Positions 35,083 through 44,376 of a stretch of DNA of 64,000 nucleotides are shown here, one piece after another. The notes under the pieces were generated by a model. That model was not told the origin of the DNA. It did no database searches and saw only the letters and a program-made list of their open reading frames with translations. The position numbers were made by a program, and so were the translations under genes. The first letter of the stretch is position 1, and the number at the start of each line of letters is the position of its first letter. Source of the stretch: Candidatus Aminicenantota bacterium (GTDB lineage: Bacteria; Acidobacteriota; Aminicenantia; Aminicenantales; Saccharicenantaceae); assembly GCA_014360005.1 (NCBI GenBank), contig JACIYI010000003.1:1-64000 (forward strand). The letters run 5' to 3'.

Positions 35083-36822
35083 ATGGCCAACAGAATCGTC
35101 ATTGACCCAATTACCAGGATAGAAGGACACTTAAGAATTGAAGCAGCCCTGGATGGAAACAACACTATTGCGGAAGCCTACTCAGCCGGCACTATGGTGC
35201 GCGGCATTGAAAACATCCTGAAAAAGCGCGACCCCCGCGATGCCTGGGCTTTTGCCCAGAGAATCTGCGGCGTCTGCACCACGGTCCATGCCATAGCTTC
35301 CATCCGGGCAGTGGAAGATGCCCTGGGTATTAACATTCCCAGAGCAGCCAACCTCATGCGCAACATGATTGTGGCCCAGCAGTTTATCCATGACCACGTG
35401 ATGCACTTCTACATACTCCACGCCCTGGATTTTGTGGATGTGGTCAGCGCCTTAAAGGCTGACCCCAAAAAAGTTTCTGAAATACAGCAGAGCCTTTCGG
35501 GCTGGCCTAATTCCTCGCCGGCTTATTTCGCTGAAGTGCAGAAAAAAGTCAAAGCCATCGTGGACAGCGGGCAGCTTTCGCTTTTCAGCAACGGCTACTG
35601 GGGACATCCGGCCTACAAGCTGCCGCCTGAGATTAACCTGCTGGGCGTGGCCCATTATCTGGAGTGCCTGGACTGGCAGTCGCAGGTGACCAAGATTCAT
35701 ACCATCTTTGGTGGAAAGAATCCCCATCCGAATTTCGTGGTGGGCGGGGTGCCGCTGCCGATTGACATGAATTCTGACCAGGCGCTGAATGCTGAAAAGC
35801 TGGCGGTTATTGCCGATTCTATAAAGCGGATGAAAGATTTTGTGGAACAGGTTTACCTGCCCGACCTCCTGGCCATCGCTCCCTACTACCTGGAATATGC
35901 CAGCCTCGGCGAAGGGCTGGGCAATTTCCTGGTCTGGGGTGAATTCCCGGAAGGTCAGCTAAACGAAATTGACAAGCTGATTTTCCCGCGCGGGGTTATC
36001 ATTAACCGCGACCTGAAAAACGTGATTGTGCCCGACCCAAGAGATGCTCAGAAGATGAAAGAGTACGTCACCCACAGCTGGTATAAGTACGGCCAAGGTG
36101 ATGAAGCAGGTCTTTTCCCGTGGGAAGGAGAAACGGTCTTCAACTACACCGGTCCCAAACCGCCATACGAATATCTCAACGTTGAGGGCAAATACAGCTG
36201 GCTGAAATCACCGCGCTGGAATGAATTGCCCATGGAAGTCGGACCGCTGGCCCGAGTGCTGGTTCTCTACGCCACTGGGCACAAACAGACGGTAGAGCTG
36301 GTCAACCTGGTGCTGGAGAAATTAAAAGCGCCAGTGAGTGCGGTGTTTTCCACCCTGGGAAGAACGGCGGCCCGAGCCGTTGAGACCAAGGTAATCGTTG
36401 ACCTGCTGCAGAAATTCTACGATGAACTGATAACCGAGATTAAAGCCGGGAATACAGATACTTTCAATGACGCAAAGTGGAACCCGCGGACCTGGCCGAA
36501 AAAAGCCATGGGCTTTGGCTACACCGAAGCGCCGCGTGGAGCTCTGGGACACTGGGTGGTAATTGAAAACAAAAAAATTAAAAATTACCAGGTGGTGGTG
36601 CCGACTACCTGGAATGCTTCGCCCCGGGACCATAAGAATCAGCCTGGCGCTTATGAAGCTTCGCTGGTGGGCACCAGGCTGGCTGACCCAGCTCAACCGC
36701 TGGAAATTCTACGCACCATACACTCCTTTGACCCCTGTCTGGCCTGCGCGGTTCACATCATAGACCCCAAAGGCAGGAAGGTTGGAGCAGTCGGAACCGG
36801 GTTCAATCTGGTGGTAGGCTGA
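35083..36822 (+). CDS. [NiFe] hydrogenase large subunit
   Basis: A 579-residue catalytic subunit that splits or forms hydrogen. The Ni-Fe ligands are the four cysteines of RICGVCTTVHA near the N terminus and SFDPCLACAVH near the C terminus. Twenty or so residues follow the final His; these are the peptide that a maturation protease removes, and that protease gene lies downstream at 37305. It rides through Tat with the small subunit. Strong GGAGG ribosome-binding site. The hyp genes needed for the Fe(CN)2CO centre are not in the window. Confidence 0.97.
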   Translation: MANRIVIDPITRIEGHLRIEAALDGNNTIAEAYSAGTMVRGIENILKKRDPRDAWAFAQRICGVCTTVHAIASIRAVEDALGINIPRAANLMRNMIVAQQFIHDHVMHFYILHALDFVDVVSALKADPKKVSEIQQSLSGWPNSSPAYFAEVQKKVKAIVDSGQLSLFSNGYWGHPAYKLPPEINLLGVAHYLECLDWQSQVTKIHTIFGGKNPHPNFVVGGVPLPIDMNSDQALNAEKLAVIADSIKRMKDFVEQVYLPDLLAIAPYYLEYASLGEGLGNFLVWGEFPEGQLNEIDKLIFPRGVIINRDLKNVIVPDPRDAQKMKEYVTHSWYKYGQGDEAGLFPWEGETVFNYTGPKPPYEYLNVEGKYSWLKSPRWNELPMEVGPLARVLVLYATGHKQTVELVNLVLEKLKAPVSAVFSTLGRTAARAVETKVIVDLLQKFYDELITEIKAGNTDTFNDAKWNPRTWPKKAMGFGYTEAPRGALGHWVVIENKKIKNYQVVVPTTWNASPRDHKNQPGAYEASLVGTRLADPAQPLEILRTIHSFDPCLACAVHIIDPKGRKVGAVGTGFNLVVG

Positions 36823-37304
36823 GGCTGGCCAGTAGATTTAAAAAACTAATTCCTGTTGATTCTCCAGGCCGAGCGGTTAGAGATTATGACCTAACAAACC
36901 AAAAAGTTTCTAGTTCAGAAAAATAAGCTGAACCTTAAGAACTTGAGGTCCTTAAGTATAATAGGTTCTAAAAGAAGTCAGGCTGAGATAGTAGATAAGC
37001 GATAGATACAGCGATCAAATGCAGGGAAGACACGAGACCGATAAAAATTTAAAATTAGCTGGTCATTTTATCTATAATTCAGTCGTCTTAAAATAGAGGA
37101 GGAGCTTAGCCTGGTTCCTTTCAGAAAAAAACGGACCTTATCAAAGTTAAAATGATAAATGTTAAACAAATAATTTTCGTGAATAAAAAATTAGACCGAC
37201 TAAGGAAGGCTAGCCAAAAAGGCCAGGGTATAAACCATTTTTCAGGGAGTTCACTTTATATATGAAAGTTTGTTCATATTTTCTTTTAAGACCAAATTCA
37301 AAAA
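36823..37304. other. Intergenic region inside the hydrogenase locus, 482 bases
   Basis: A/T-rich, with no gene seen. It contains a direct repeat CCTTAAG at 36933-36939 and 36950-36956, immediately before TATAAT at 36957-36962, a possible promoter with overlapping operator for the protease and ligase genes. The -35 position does not match consensus. GAGGAGGAG near 37097 is not followed by a usable start. Confidence 0.4.
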
Positions 37305-37832
37305 GTGGCGTCTGACATGGGAAAAAAGATTATCGCGCTGGGGCTGGGAAACATCCTAAATCGCGATGAGGCTACTGGTGTCTATGCCCTGAAGGAACTG
37401 GAGAAAATTTTGCCAGAAAAAATAAAATCAGGGGTGGAGCTGGTGGACGGCGGAGTGCTGGGGATGGATTTACTTCCTTATGTGGAACAGGCCAGCCAGC
37501 TGCTGATACTGGATGCGGTAGACGGCGGGGCTCAGCCGGGCGAAGTGTTGGAGTATGCTAAGGATGAGATTGAGCTTTTTTACTGCGGTCGCCTTTCCTG
37601 GCACCAGCTTGGTTTTCAAGAAGTGCTGGCTGTGGCTAAAGTTCGAGGAAAATACCCAGAAAATGTTTATTTGATCGGCGTCCAGCCCGCAGATACCAAG
37701 ACCGGAGTGGGACTGAGTCGGAAGATGAAAAATTCTGTGCAGAAAATGGCTAAAAGAGCAGTGGAAGTTCTGGAAGCGTGGTTTGGAGAAAAAAAATTTA
37801 AATCTGGTAAAAATATAAACCGAGGAGAATGA
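37305..37832 (+). CDS. Hydrogenase maturation protease (HyaD/HupD family)
   Basis: A 175-residue endopeptidase that clips the C-terminal peptide of the large subunit after nickel insertion. Family pattern: ALGLGNILNRDEATGVYAL (Glu ligand), LLILDAVDGG (Asp ligand) and LSWHQLGFQEVL (His ligand), the three nickel-sensing residues of HybD. The start is uncertain: GTG 37305 and ATG 37317 are both possible and neither has a strong ribosome-binding site. It overlaps the lipoate-ligase-like gene by 4 bases. Confidence 0.93.
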   Translation: MASDMGKKIIALGLGNILNRDEATGVYALKELEKILPEKIKSGVELVDGGVLGMDLLPYVEQASQLLILDAVDGGAQPGEVLEYAKDEIELFYCGRLSWHQLGFQEVLAVAKVRGKYPENVYLIGVQPADTKTGVGLSRKMKNSVQKMAKRAVEVLEAWFGEKKFKSGKNINRGE

Positions 37833-38938
37833 TTAAAGGGAAAATGGCTGAAAAGAAGAAAGTAATTAGGGTCATAGACCTGGGAGAAGTGCCGCCGGTT
37901 AGATCTCAGACCTGTTACCATGTGGTGGGTTACGCTTTTGGGTCCGAAACGCCAGACACAGTCATCCTGGTTAGCCCGAAAACACCCTACGTCTGTGTGG
38001 GTTTCCACCAGGAGGTGGAACGGGAGGTTGATTTAGTGTACTGCCGGCAGGTCGGATTGCCGGTATATCGGAGAGAAGTCGGCGGGGGAGCGGTTTATCT
38101 GGACCGAAATCAGCTTTTTGTGCAGTGGATTTTTCGCCCGGAAAGTTTACCCCAGTCGCTGGAAGAAAAGTTCAGCTTTTATGTGGAACCGATGATAAGA
38201 ACCTACCGGGAACTGGGCGTTGAAGCTTCCTTCCGGCCGATAAACGACATCCACGTCTCCGGCAAGAAAATAGGCGGAACCGGGGCTGCCAGAATCGGTA
38301 TGGCTGAAGTGCTAGTCGGTAGCTTCATGTTTGATTTTGATAAAAAAACCATGTCCCGGGTGCTGCGAGTATCGTCAGAAAAAATGCGGGACAAAGTCTT
38401 TCAGAGTCTGGAGCAGTATATGACCACGATCAAGGAGTTACTGGGAGAACCGCCGGAAAGAGAGCGGGTTAAAGAGATTTATCTCAAGCAGGTCTCTGAG
38501 CTGCTGGGGGCTGAAATCATAGGTGGCAGGATGAATGAAGCCGAGCTGGCTGAAGCGGAAAGACTGGACCGGCTTTTTCAGAGCCAGGACTGGATTTTCC
38601 AGAAAGGACCCCTGCAACGGCCGGCAGTCAAGATTCATGAAGATGTTCATGTCCAGGAAATTGATTACAAAACTCCCGGAGGACTGATCCGGCTTACCGC
38701 CCGGACCAGAGGCCAGTTGCTGGATTCAGTCTGGATATCAGGAGATTTTACGGCTATACCGAAGGAAGCAGTGGCTGACCTGGAGAAAGCTCTGTCTGGT
38801 GTCAGGCTTGAAGAAAAAAGTGTTACTGAGGCAGTAAACCGGGCTCTTAAGGAAACCGGGCTTTCCTGTCCTGGCATTGAGCAGACACACTGGGTATCAG
38901 CTATCCTGAGAGTCGGCGAGAACCTTCCCCCTCGATGA
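37829..38938 (+). CDS. Lipoate-protein ligase A-like protein
   Basis: A 369-residue member of the biotin/lipoate A/B ligase family. The core motifs are YRREVGGGAVYLDRNQLF (RRxxGGGxVxxD) and NDIHVSGKKIGGTGAAR, where the second Lys corresponds to the adenylate-binding lysine of LplA. A C-terminal accessory domain is present. It is translationally coupled to the maturation protease (ATGA overlap). The only likely acceptor in the window is the GcvH-like carrier at 31083. ATG 37829 is close to GAGGAG; ATG 37844 is an alternative start. Confidence 0.9.
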   Translation: MIKGKMAEKKKVIRVIDLGEVPPVRSQTCYHVVGYAFGSETPDTVILVSPKTPYVCVGFHQEVEREVDLVYCRQVGLPVYRREVGGGAVYLDRNQLFVQWIFRPESLPQSLEEKFSFYVEPMIRTYRELGVEASFRPINDIHVSGKKIGGTGAARIGMAEVLVGSFMFDFDKKTMSRVLRVSSEKMRDKVFQSLEQYMTTIKELLGEPPERERVKEIYLKQVSELLGAEIIGGRMNEAELAEAERLDRLFQSQDWIFQKGPLQRPAVKIHEDVHVQEIDYKTPGGLIRLTARTRGQLLDSVWISGDFTAIPKEAVADLEKALSGVRLEEKSVTEAVNRALKETGLSCPGIEQTHWVSAILRVGENLPPR

Positions 38939-39357
38939 CTTTTCCCAAAAACTACGGGAGGTCTCAGGCAGAAAAATCTATCCAGGCTAAAGCAGAAAAG
39001 GCTTTCTAAACTAAAACCGCAAAAAAGCCAGATAAAGTCCTTGCTCTTTATCACCTGCCCGAACCAGGTAACGTAGAAACGAAAGCTTATTCCGCTGCCA
39101 TATCTGTTTGCTGGGTCAAATACATTAATGACATATCAGAATACTTTGAATTGGGCTGAACATTAATTCCCTCCTCAATGAGAGAATTCTCATCTTCCCT
39201 CTTATGGCCAGGTTAGGGCTAGGGCCCCCGACCTTAACCAGGATAGCGATTGAGAGCTCTAAAATCTCGGGTAAAAGTATCACTAATGTCCTAAACCTGT
39301 ACCATCTGTTGCTGAATAACCCTCTATGGAGTAAAATAACAAAAAAGGAGGTCAGCA
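38939..39357. other. Intergenic region, 419 bases
   Basis: No gene or clear promoter seen. The right end contains the strong AAAGGAGG ribosome-binding site of the ferritin gene. Confidence 0.5.
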
Positions 39358-39846
39358 ATGATCAGCAAAAAGATGGAAGAAGCCATCAATAAACAGATTA
39401 ACGAAGAAATCTATTCAGCCTATCTTTACCTGAGCATGGCCAGCCATTTTGCCGAACAAAACCTGATGGGTTTTCAGAACTGGTTGTTTGTCCAGTACCA
39501 CGAAGAACTGGGCCATGCCGAGAAGTTTTACAAATACCTGATTGAACGCGGCGGGAAGGTCAAATTGATGGCCATTAAAGAACCGCCAGATACCTGGAAA
39601 AACCCGAAGGACGCTTTTGAAGCCGTGCTGAAGCACGAGCAGCACATTACTGGCAAAATCAACGAACTCGTGGACCTGGCTGAAGCTGAAAAAGACCGGG
39701 CTACCTTTGCTATGCTGCAGTGGTTTGTTAACGAACAGGTGGAAGAAGAAGCCAACGCCCAGGAAATCCTGGCCAAGCTGGAAATGGTCGGCGACCACAA
39801 GCGGAGCCTCCTGATGATTGACCGCGAATTAGCCCAGCGCAAATAA
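39358..39846 (+). CDS. ftnA: Ferritin (non-heme, FtnA type)
   Basis: A 162-residue iron-storage ferritin. The four-helix bundle carries ferroxidase ligands in INEEIYSAYLYLSMA, QYHEELGHAEKFYKYL and FVNEQVEEEANAQEIL (Glu, ExxH, and Glu-x-x-Glu sites), with the typical Gln/Glu in MLQWFVNEQ. Full length for bacterial Ftn. It lies after the FeS-rich hydrogenase locus but is separated by 419 bases, so it is probably a separate unit. A REP-like element begins 2 bases after its stop codon. Confidence 0.95.
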   Translation: MISKKMEEAINKQINEEIYSAYLYLSMASHFAEQNLMGFQNWLFVQYHEELGHAEKFYKYLIERGGKVKLMAIKEPPDTWKNPKDAFEAVLKHEQHITGKINELVDLAEAEKDRATFAMLQWFVNEQVEEEANAQEILAKLEMVGDHKRSLLMIDRELAQRK

Positions 39847-39847
39847 A

Positions 39848-39880
39848 CGGGGGACACAATACTCGTTTACCTATTTTTTT
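39848..39880 (+). repeat. REP-like element, copy A
   Basis: GGGGGACACAATACTCG followed by TTTACCTATTTTTTT. It starts 2 bases after the ferritin stop. Its reverse complement matches the left arm of copy B (GGTGAAACGGGTATTGTG) over most positions. The T-tract could also end transcription. Confidence 0.6.
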
Positions 39881-39974
39881 AAGGATTAGACCCTAAGGTA
39901 ATCAAGAAAAGAGGGCTGACCTTAGCTGTTCTGATCAAAAAATGCAAGATTCCGTAGCACAACCAGGTGTCGTC

Positions 39975-42062
39975 TTAATTTTTCTTCCTGAGGATTATCT
40001 GCTGCTCGTCTCTGGTCCGGACGAAGTCAAAGAATTCTTTTAGGTGGATATAATCTGATACCGGAAAAAGGTTCTTTCTGATGGCCACCTTCCTTCCTAT
40101 CAGCAATTGACCTGACTCAGCCAATTGCGCCTTTAGAGAAAAGCCTGCTCTTTCCGAATCCCGGCTCCTGGCTTCCGGCAAAGCTTCGACCTCATAGCCT
40201 TCAGGCAGTTCTATTTTAATCTCGTCAATTTCGGTGTAGGGATAATTGAAATATATCGGGTACTTTCTAAAAGCCGAACGAAAAGGGTACTGCCGGGAAT
40301 TGGTCAGGGCATAAACAGGCAGTAAAAGCTGGTTTCCGGACTGATGCACCACACCAGCCACTGTGGCTTCAAATTCAGCCGTGAGTTCGTCTGACCTCTC
40401 TTTGAGCCCCTGCAGATTTTTTAGGTTTACCTGGCTACCCTCTGGCAGCTTTTTAAGCAGTTCCTCTTCCAGGATTTCCTTGATTTTTATTTCATCTTTT
40501 TCTCTATTATCAAATTTCCTGGATAAGGCTTCCTGGCCGGTATATTCCACCCGGATGGTACCGCCCAGATTGCCCTGACCATCTGGACGAAGCTGTGCCA
40601 GTCGCCGGCAGGTCGAATCATCGGCCGACATCGAGGGCGTGGTGAAAAACTTCGGTTGCTCATTCTCAAAGGTAACGGCGGCAGTGCCGGCCTTTGGCCA
40701 GTAAACCACTCCATACGGGCAATCGGGCAGGCCCGGGTCGAAGGCCCTGAATCTATTTGCCATTTTTATCATGACCATTTCAGAATCAAACTGCCCATTG
40801 AACAGCGGAAGATTAGGATTGAAAAATTTTTCATCGCGGCTGACCACTCTGACCAGATAGACCTCATAGCCGGCAGCCCGGGCCAGGGCGGCAAAAGTTC
40901 TGGCGATCTGGTTTTTATAACCGTAGTTTCTCTTAAGAACGTCAGTCACGTTATCATTAACCTTGATTTTCTTCCGCTCTTTCTCTGACATTTCCGGAAC
41001 AAAATCCAGGTTCTTGATGCTCTGGATGCGCTCATAAATTCTCTTGAGCTTTGTTTCAACGTCAGTTTCGCTCCCGACCAGGGTTTGAATTTCCTTGTTC
41101 AAAGCTTTCCCGCCCCTCATAAACTCTTCATAATTTTTCTTCCAGGCTTCCGTTGATTTTTCCCAATAGGCTTGATGATTTTTTATGGAGGGGTCTACAT
41201 AATAGACTTTAAATGATATCTTCTCATTACTTTCGGGAGGCATGAATTCCTCTTTTTCAAAGGGCGGAATATCAGTCAGTTCCAGTTTCAGCCCTCTGTC
41301 GTCTATGGCGGGTTTGACCTCTCTCAGTTTATTGGCTACCCAGGCCAGGTTGTACTTATCCTTCTTGGCAACTCCGATGATCCGGTCTGGAACAAACTCA
41401 AACCTGGCCTTCCGGATATAAATTGAATCCTGAAGGTCCCAGCTTACTCCCAGAGAAGAGTAGAGGTCGGGCATGGTCAGGTTTATCAGGAGGATGTTTA
41501 TCCTGTTCATTATTAGATCGCCAAAAATGTAGACAAAAGGATTATCTTCTCTCGGCTTTATTTTGTATTCATAATCAATTATCTGCCCCGGCGATATGTC
41601 CGGAATGGCCAGGGTCTTAATGCGATACTCAGACTCGCCGAGCTTGGAAGCAATTTTTTCCAATATTTCCGGTTTTACCTCACGGCTACTCCCATCGGGG
41701 GAATAAACTTTGACTTTGATGTCTTTAATTTCGTCCAGAAAAGCATAATAAGGAATCTCCAGGTTGGCATAGTCCCGGCCGGCGGGTGTTAGAATTTTGA
41801 TCCTCTTAAAAACCGAACGCTCTCTTTTCTCCCGGTCGTCTACCCTTTCATAATAAAGGCAAACAGCCGGAGCCCCTGGGAGTTCAGGCAGGTCAGTCAT
41901 GGCCAGATCTTCCTGGGTGACGGGAGGCCTCGGTTTGACAGTTTCTGGAGTCTGGGCCGGCAGACCGAGGGTCAGCAGGCAGAGCAGCGTGATTACCAGC
42001 AGAGTCATCTGCAGAGAGAAAAATGAAGATGCCCTGTTCCGGGCCGTTAAACAATTTCTCAT
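39975..42062 (-). CDS. DUF3857 protein with degenerate transglutaminase domain
   Basis: A 695-residue exported protein (signal segment about 10-37). An N-terminal DUF3857 beta domain (KIKPREDNPFVYIFGD region) is followed by a transglutaminase-like fold and a DUF3858-like C-terminal domain. At the position of the catalytic cysteine (YGDCKDKA in the neighbour) it has YGYKNQIA, and the histidine position reads GQFDSEMV; the aspartate is kept in AFDPGLPD. It therefore looks catalytically inactive. It starts 11 bases after the stop of the active paralogue at 42074, so the two are co-expressed and may interact. Confidence 0.85.
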   Translation of the reverse strand: MRNCLTARNRASSFFSLQMTLLVITLLCLLTLGLPAQTPETVKPRPPVTQEDLAMTDLPELPGAPAVCLYYERVDDREKRERSVFKRIKILTPAGRDYANLEIPYYAFLDEIKDIKVKVYSPDGSSREVKPEILEKIASKLGESEYRIKTLAIPDISPGQIIDYEYKIKPREDNPFVYIFGDLIMNRINILLINLTMPDLYSSLGVSWDLQDSIYIRKARFEFVPDRIIGVAKKDKYNLAWVANKLREVKPAIDDRGLKLELTDIPPFEKEEFMPPESNEKISFKVYYVDPSIKNHQAYWEKSTEAWKKNYEEFMRGGKALNKEIQTLVGSETDVETKLKRIYERIQSIKNLDFVPEMSEKERKKIKVNDNVTDVLKRNYGYKNQIARTFAALARAAGYEVYLVRVVSRDEKFFNPNLPLFNGQFDSEMVMIKMANRFRAFDPGLPDCPYGVVYWPKAGTAAVTFENEQPKFFTTPSMSADDSTCRRLAQLRPDGQGNLGGTIRVEYTGQEALSRKFDNREKDEIKIKEILEEELLKKLPEGSQVNLKNLQGLKERSDELTAEFEATVAGVVHQSGNQLLLPVYALTNSRQYPFRSAFRKYPIYFNYPYTEIDEIKIELPEGYEVEALPEARSRDSERAGFSLKAQLAESGQLLIGRKVAIRKNLFPVSDYIHLKEFFDFVRTRDEQQIILRKKN

Positions 42063-42073
42063 CCCGGCCTCCT

Positions 42074-44149
42074 TCAGTCCGGCTGATTTAATTTTTTCAG
42101 GAGCAACCGACGTCGTTCTTCAACCGACAGCGTCCTGAAAATTTCCAGTGCTTCCTGGAAACGACCTGGCGGAAGGAAGTCTTCCTTGATTCTGAGTTGC
42201 CTCTCCAGGAATAGTACCCCGCCCTTCAATTCCAGACGACAATGGTAATCGGCAAAACCGCTACTCCACTCAATTGGCTCAGGCAGAGCCTCTAGGCTGT
42301 AACCAGCCGGCAGGACTATTTCCAGCTCATCCCGGCTGGTCCCGACACCGGACAGCAACAGCGGATATTTTCTTTCTCCCTTCTGCTTTAAGATTTCGTA
42401 ATCATCAATCAGGGCCAGAATATTCGGCCTGAAGCTAAGGAAGTCGCCGCTCCTGTTCAGGTAAGACCCGGCCCGGAAACTGTACCTGAGCTCAACCTCC
42501 CTCTCCGGTTGGTCAAGGTTCAGGTAATCATAATTTTCCAGGTTGAATGAGCCCAGGCTGCGGGCCAGGAAATTTTCTAGGTCCTTGCGTCTGTCACGTT
42601 CTGGGGCATCTCTGAGTTTTAAACGGGCCATCTCGGCCTGGAACCCTGATAGGGTTTCAGACACGCTTCCTTTCAAGGTGCCGTCAGTGGAAAGCACAAA
42701 TTGTCCCCGGCGGACCAACTCTAAACTTTCCGGGGTGGAGCCGGGAAAGGTGAGCAGGCAGCTATGTTCGCCGGCCACCAGCAGCCCGTTGTTTTTCTGG
42801 AGGTAGAAAGGTAACCTCCCGGGAGGGCTGTGAGGCATGGTCGGGTCGAAGATTAACAACCGGCCCAGGCCTGGCACCAGGACCACGGCCTCGGCCCCGT
42901 CGAACAGTTTATCGTCGGGCAGCTTGATGGCCAGGATGGCGTGATTAAACCAGAAAAGTGAGACTGGCGAATTATCTTTCACCACCTGGCGCTCTATGTT
43001 AACGATCAGATAGTAGGATTCTACATTCAGATAACTCAGCAGGGCCGCCAGCAGAGTGGCTTTATCCTTGCAATCGCCATACCGGTTGGCCAGGATTTCA
43101 GGAGCGGGGTGGGGTTGGTACCCGCCGAGTCCTATCTGGATAGAAACATACCTGATCTCCTGCTGGACGAAAGCCGCTAGCTTCTCGATCTGCGTTCTCA
43201 GGTCGGTTAACCCAGAAACCAGTTGGCTGGCTTTAGCTCTGACCTTTTCATCCGGTTGGCGTCGTTCCAGCGATAGCTGTTCATACCACAGCCCCATATC
43301 TTTCCAGTCAGAGAAAAACCGGCCGTATTTTGGAGTTTTCTCGGTCCTGAAGCGCACCAGCAAGCGTCCGGCGATGGCTTCGTCCGGGGGTTTGAGCGGT
43401 TCATCTTTTAGGGCTGGAATATCCGTAAGCTGCACTGTGAGGGACCGGGCCCCTGAACCCACCGGGGATTCCGGCCAGTTAATCCAGTCGAGCCAGGGCT
43501 GGCAATCCTGCGGATATTTGGCCTGATAGATGGCTTGCAGCACAGGAAAGCGGTGCTGAAACACGAAGATATCTTCCAGGGAGATGGGTTTTACTTCTTC
43601 TTCCCATTCATAGCCAATCAGGCTGCCCCTGGTTACCTCGGGCAGATACAGAAAAAGAGTTTTGACATCCCAGTAGAGCGTATCCGGAGCCAGGGAAGTT
43701 GAAACCGCAGACTTCAGGTCATAACTCCGCTTGCTCCCGTCGGGATTGATGACCCAGGCGTTCATCTTGCGGACCCGGGTGTTAAAGGTGTTGGCCCTGA
43801 CCAGGAACTTTAGCGGTTCGATTCCTTCCTTTCTGAGTATTTTTACCGCCTGCCTACCGTAACGAATCAGATAGCCGGTCGAGCTATAAATAAGCTTCTG
43901 CTCATAAAGAAGGTAAACTGCTTCTGTTTCTGGAGCCAGGGTGGGCAGCGGTTTTTCTGATAATTCAACCAGCCAGCGAGGCGTTTTGGAGCCGCCCTCA
44001 ACGGGAGGGGTCAAGACGCCCAAAAAAGCAGCGGTGAAAAAAATGACAGCCACCAAGAGATGAGCCGGGCTCCGAGCTGAGGACTGGCCGCGCCCTAAAA
44101 ATCCTAAAAAGAAATTAGTGCAGTTTGTCGGATAAAGACATCCCTTCAT
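42074..44149 (-). CDS. DUF3857 protein with intact transglutaminase-like domain
   Basis: A 691-residue exported protein. A hydrophobic signal segment covers about residues 29-47. DUF3857 (GSLIGYEWEEEVKPISLED region) is followed by a transglutaminase-like core with a complete triad: Cys in YGDCKDKATLLAAL, His in FNHAILAIKL and Asp in LIFDPTMPHSP. A C-terminal barrel-like domain follows. It may crosslink or cleave envelope proteins; the substrate is unknown. ATG 44149 is preferred because GAGG lies 9 bases upstream; the open frame runs 22 codons further. First gene of a two-gene unit. Confidence 0.87.
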   Translation of the reverse strand: MKGCLYPTNCTNFFLGFLGRGQSSARSPAHLLVAVIFFTAAFLGVLTPPVEGGSKTPRWLVELSEKPLPTLAPETEAVYLLYEQKLIYSSTGYLIRYGRQAVKILRKEGIEPLKFLVRANTFNTRVRKMNAWVINPDGSKRSYDLKSAVSTSLAPDTLYWDVKTLFLYLPEVTRGSLIGYEWEEEVKPISLEDIFVFQHRFPVLQAIYQAKYPQDCQPWLDWINWPESPVGSGARSLTVQLTDIPALKDEPLKPPDEAIAGRLLVRFRTEKTPKYGRFFSDWKDMGLWYEQLSLERRQPDEKVRAKASQLVSGLTDLRTQIEKLAAFVQQEIRYVSIQIGLGGYQPHPAPEILANRYGDCKDKATLLAALLSYLNVESYYLIVNIERQVVKDNSPVSLFWFNHAILAIKLPDDKLFDGAEAVVLVPGLGRLLIFDPTMPHSPPGRLPFYLQKNNGLLVAGEHSCLLTFPGSTPESLELVRRGQFVLSTDGTLKGSVSETLSGFQAEMARLKLRDAPERDRRKDLENFLARSLGSFNLENYDYLNLDQPEREVELRYSFRAGSYLNRSGDFLSFRPNILALIDDYEILKQKGERKYPLLLSGVGTSRDELEIVLPAGYSLEALPEPIEWSSGFADYHCRLELKGGVLFLERQLRIKEDFLPPGRFQEALEIFRTLSVEERRRLLLKKLNQPD

Positions 44150-44376
44150 TAGGTAACGCCTCGAGATTCTGTTGCCTGACGTTATTATCTTAAAAAGATG
44201 GGCCATACCAGTCAAGGAAATTTTCGGTTAATAAAATAGGGCGCAATATACCAAATCCCCTATTTTCGGTAGAGATTAGACCAATAAGTAATCAATAAAT
44301 AGGCAAATGGGGGAGCTTTTGATTTTATTCTATATCCTTTTTTCTTTTTATTCTTCTTTTCTTTTTATTCTTTTTG

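Noticed and set aside
36868..36881. GGCCGAGCGGTTAG, resembling the D-arm of a serine tRNA
   Set aside because: No anticodon stem, T-arm or acceptor pairing follows; the match is limited to about 14 bases.
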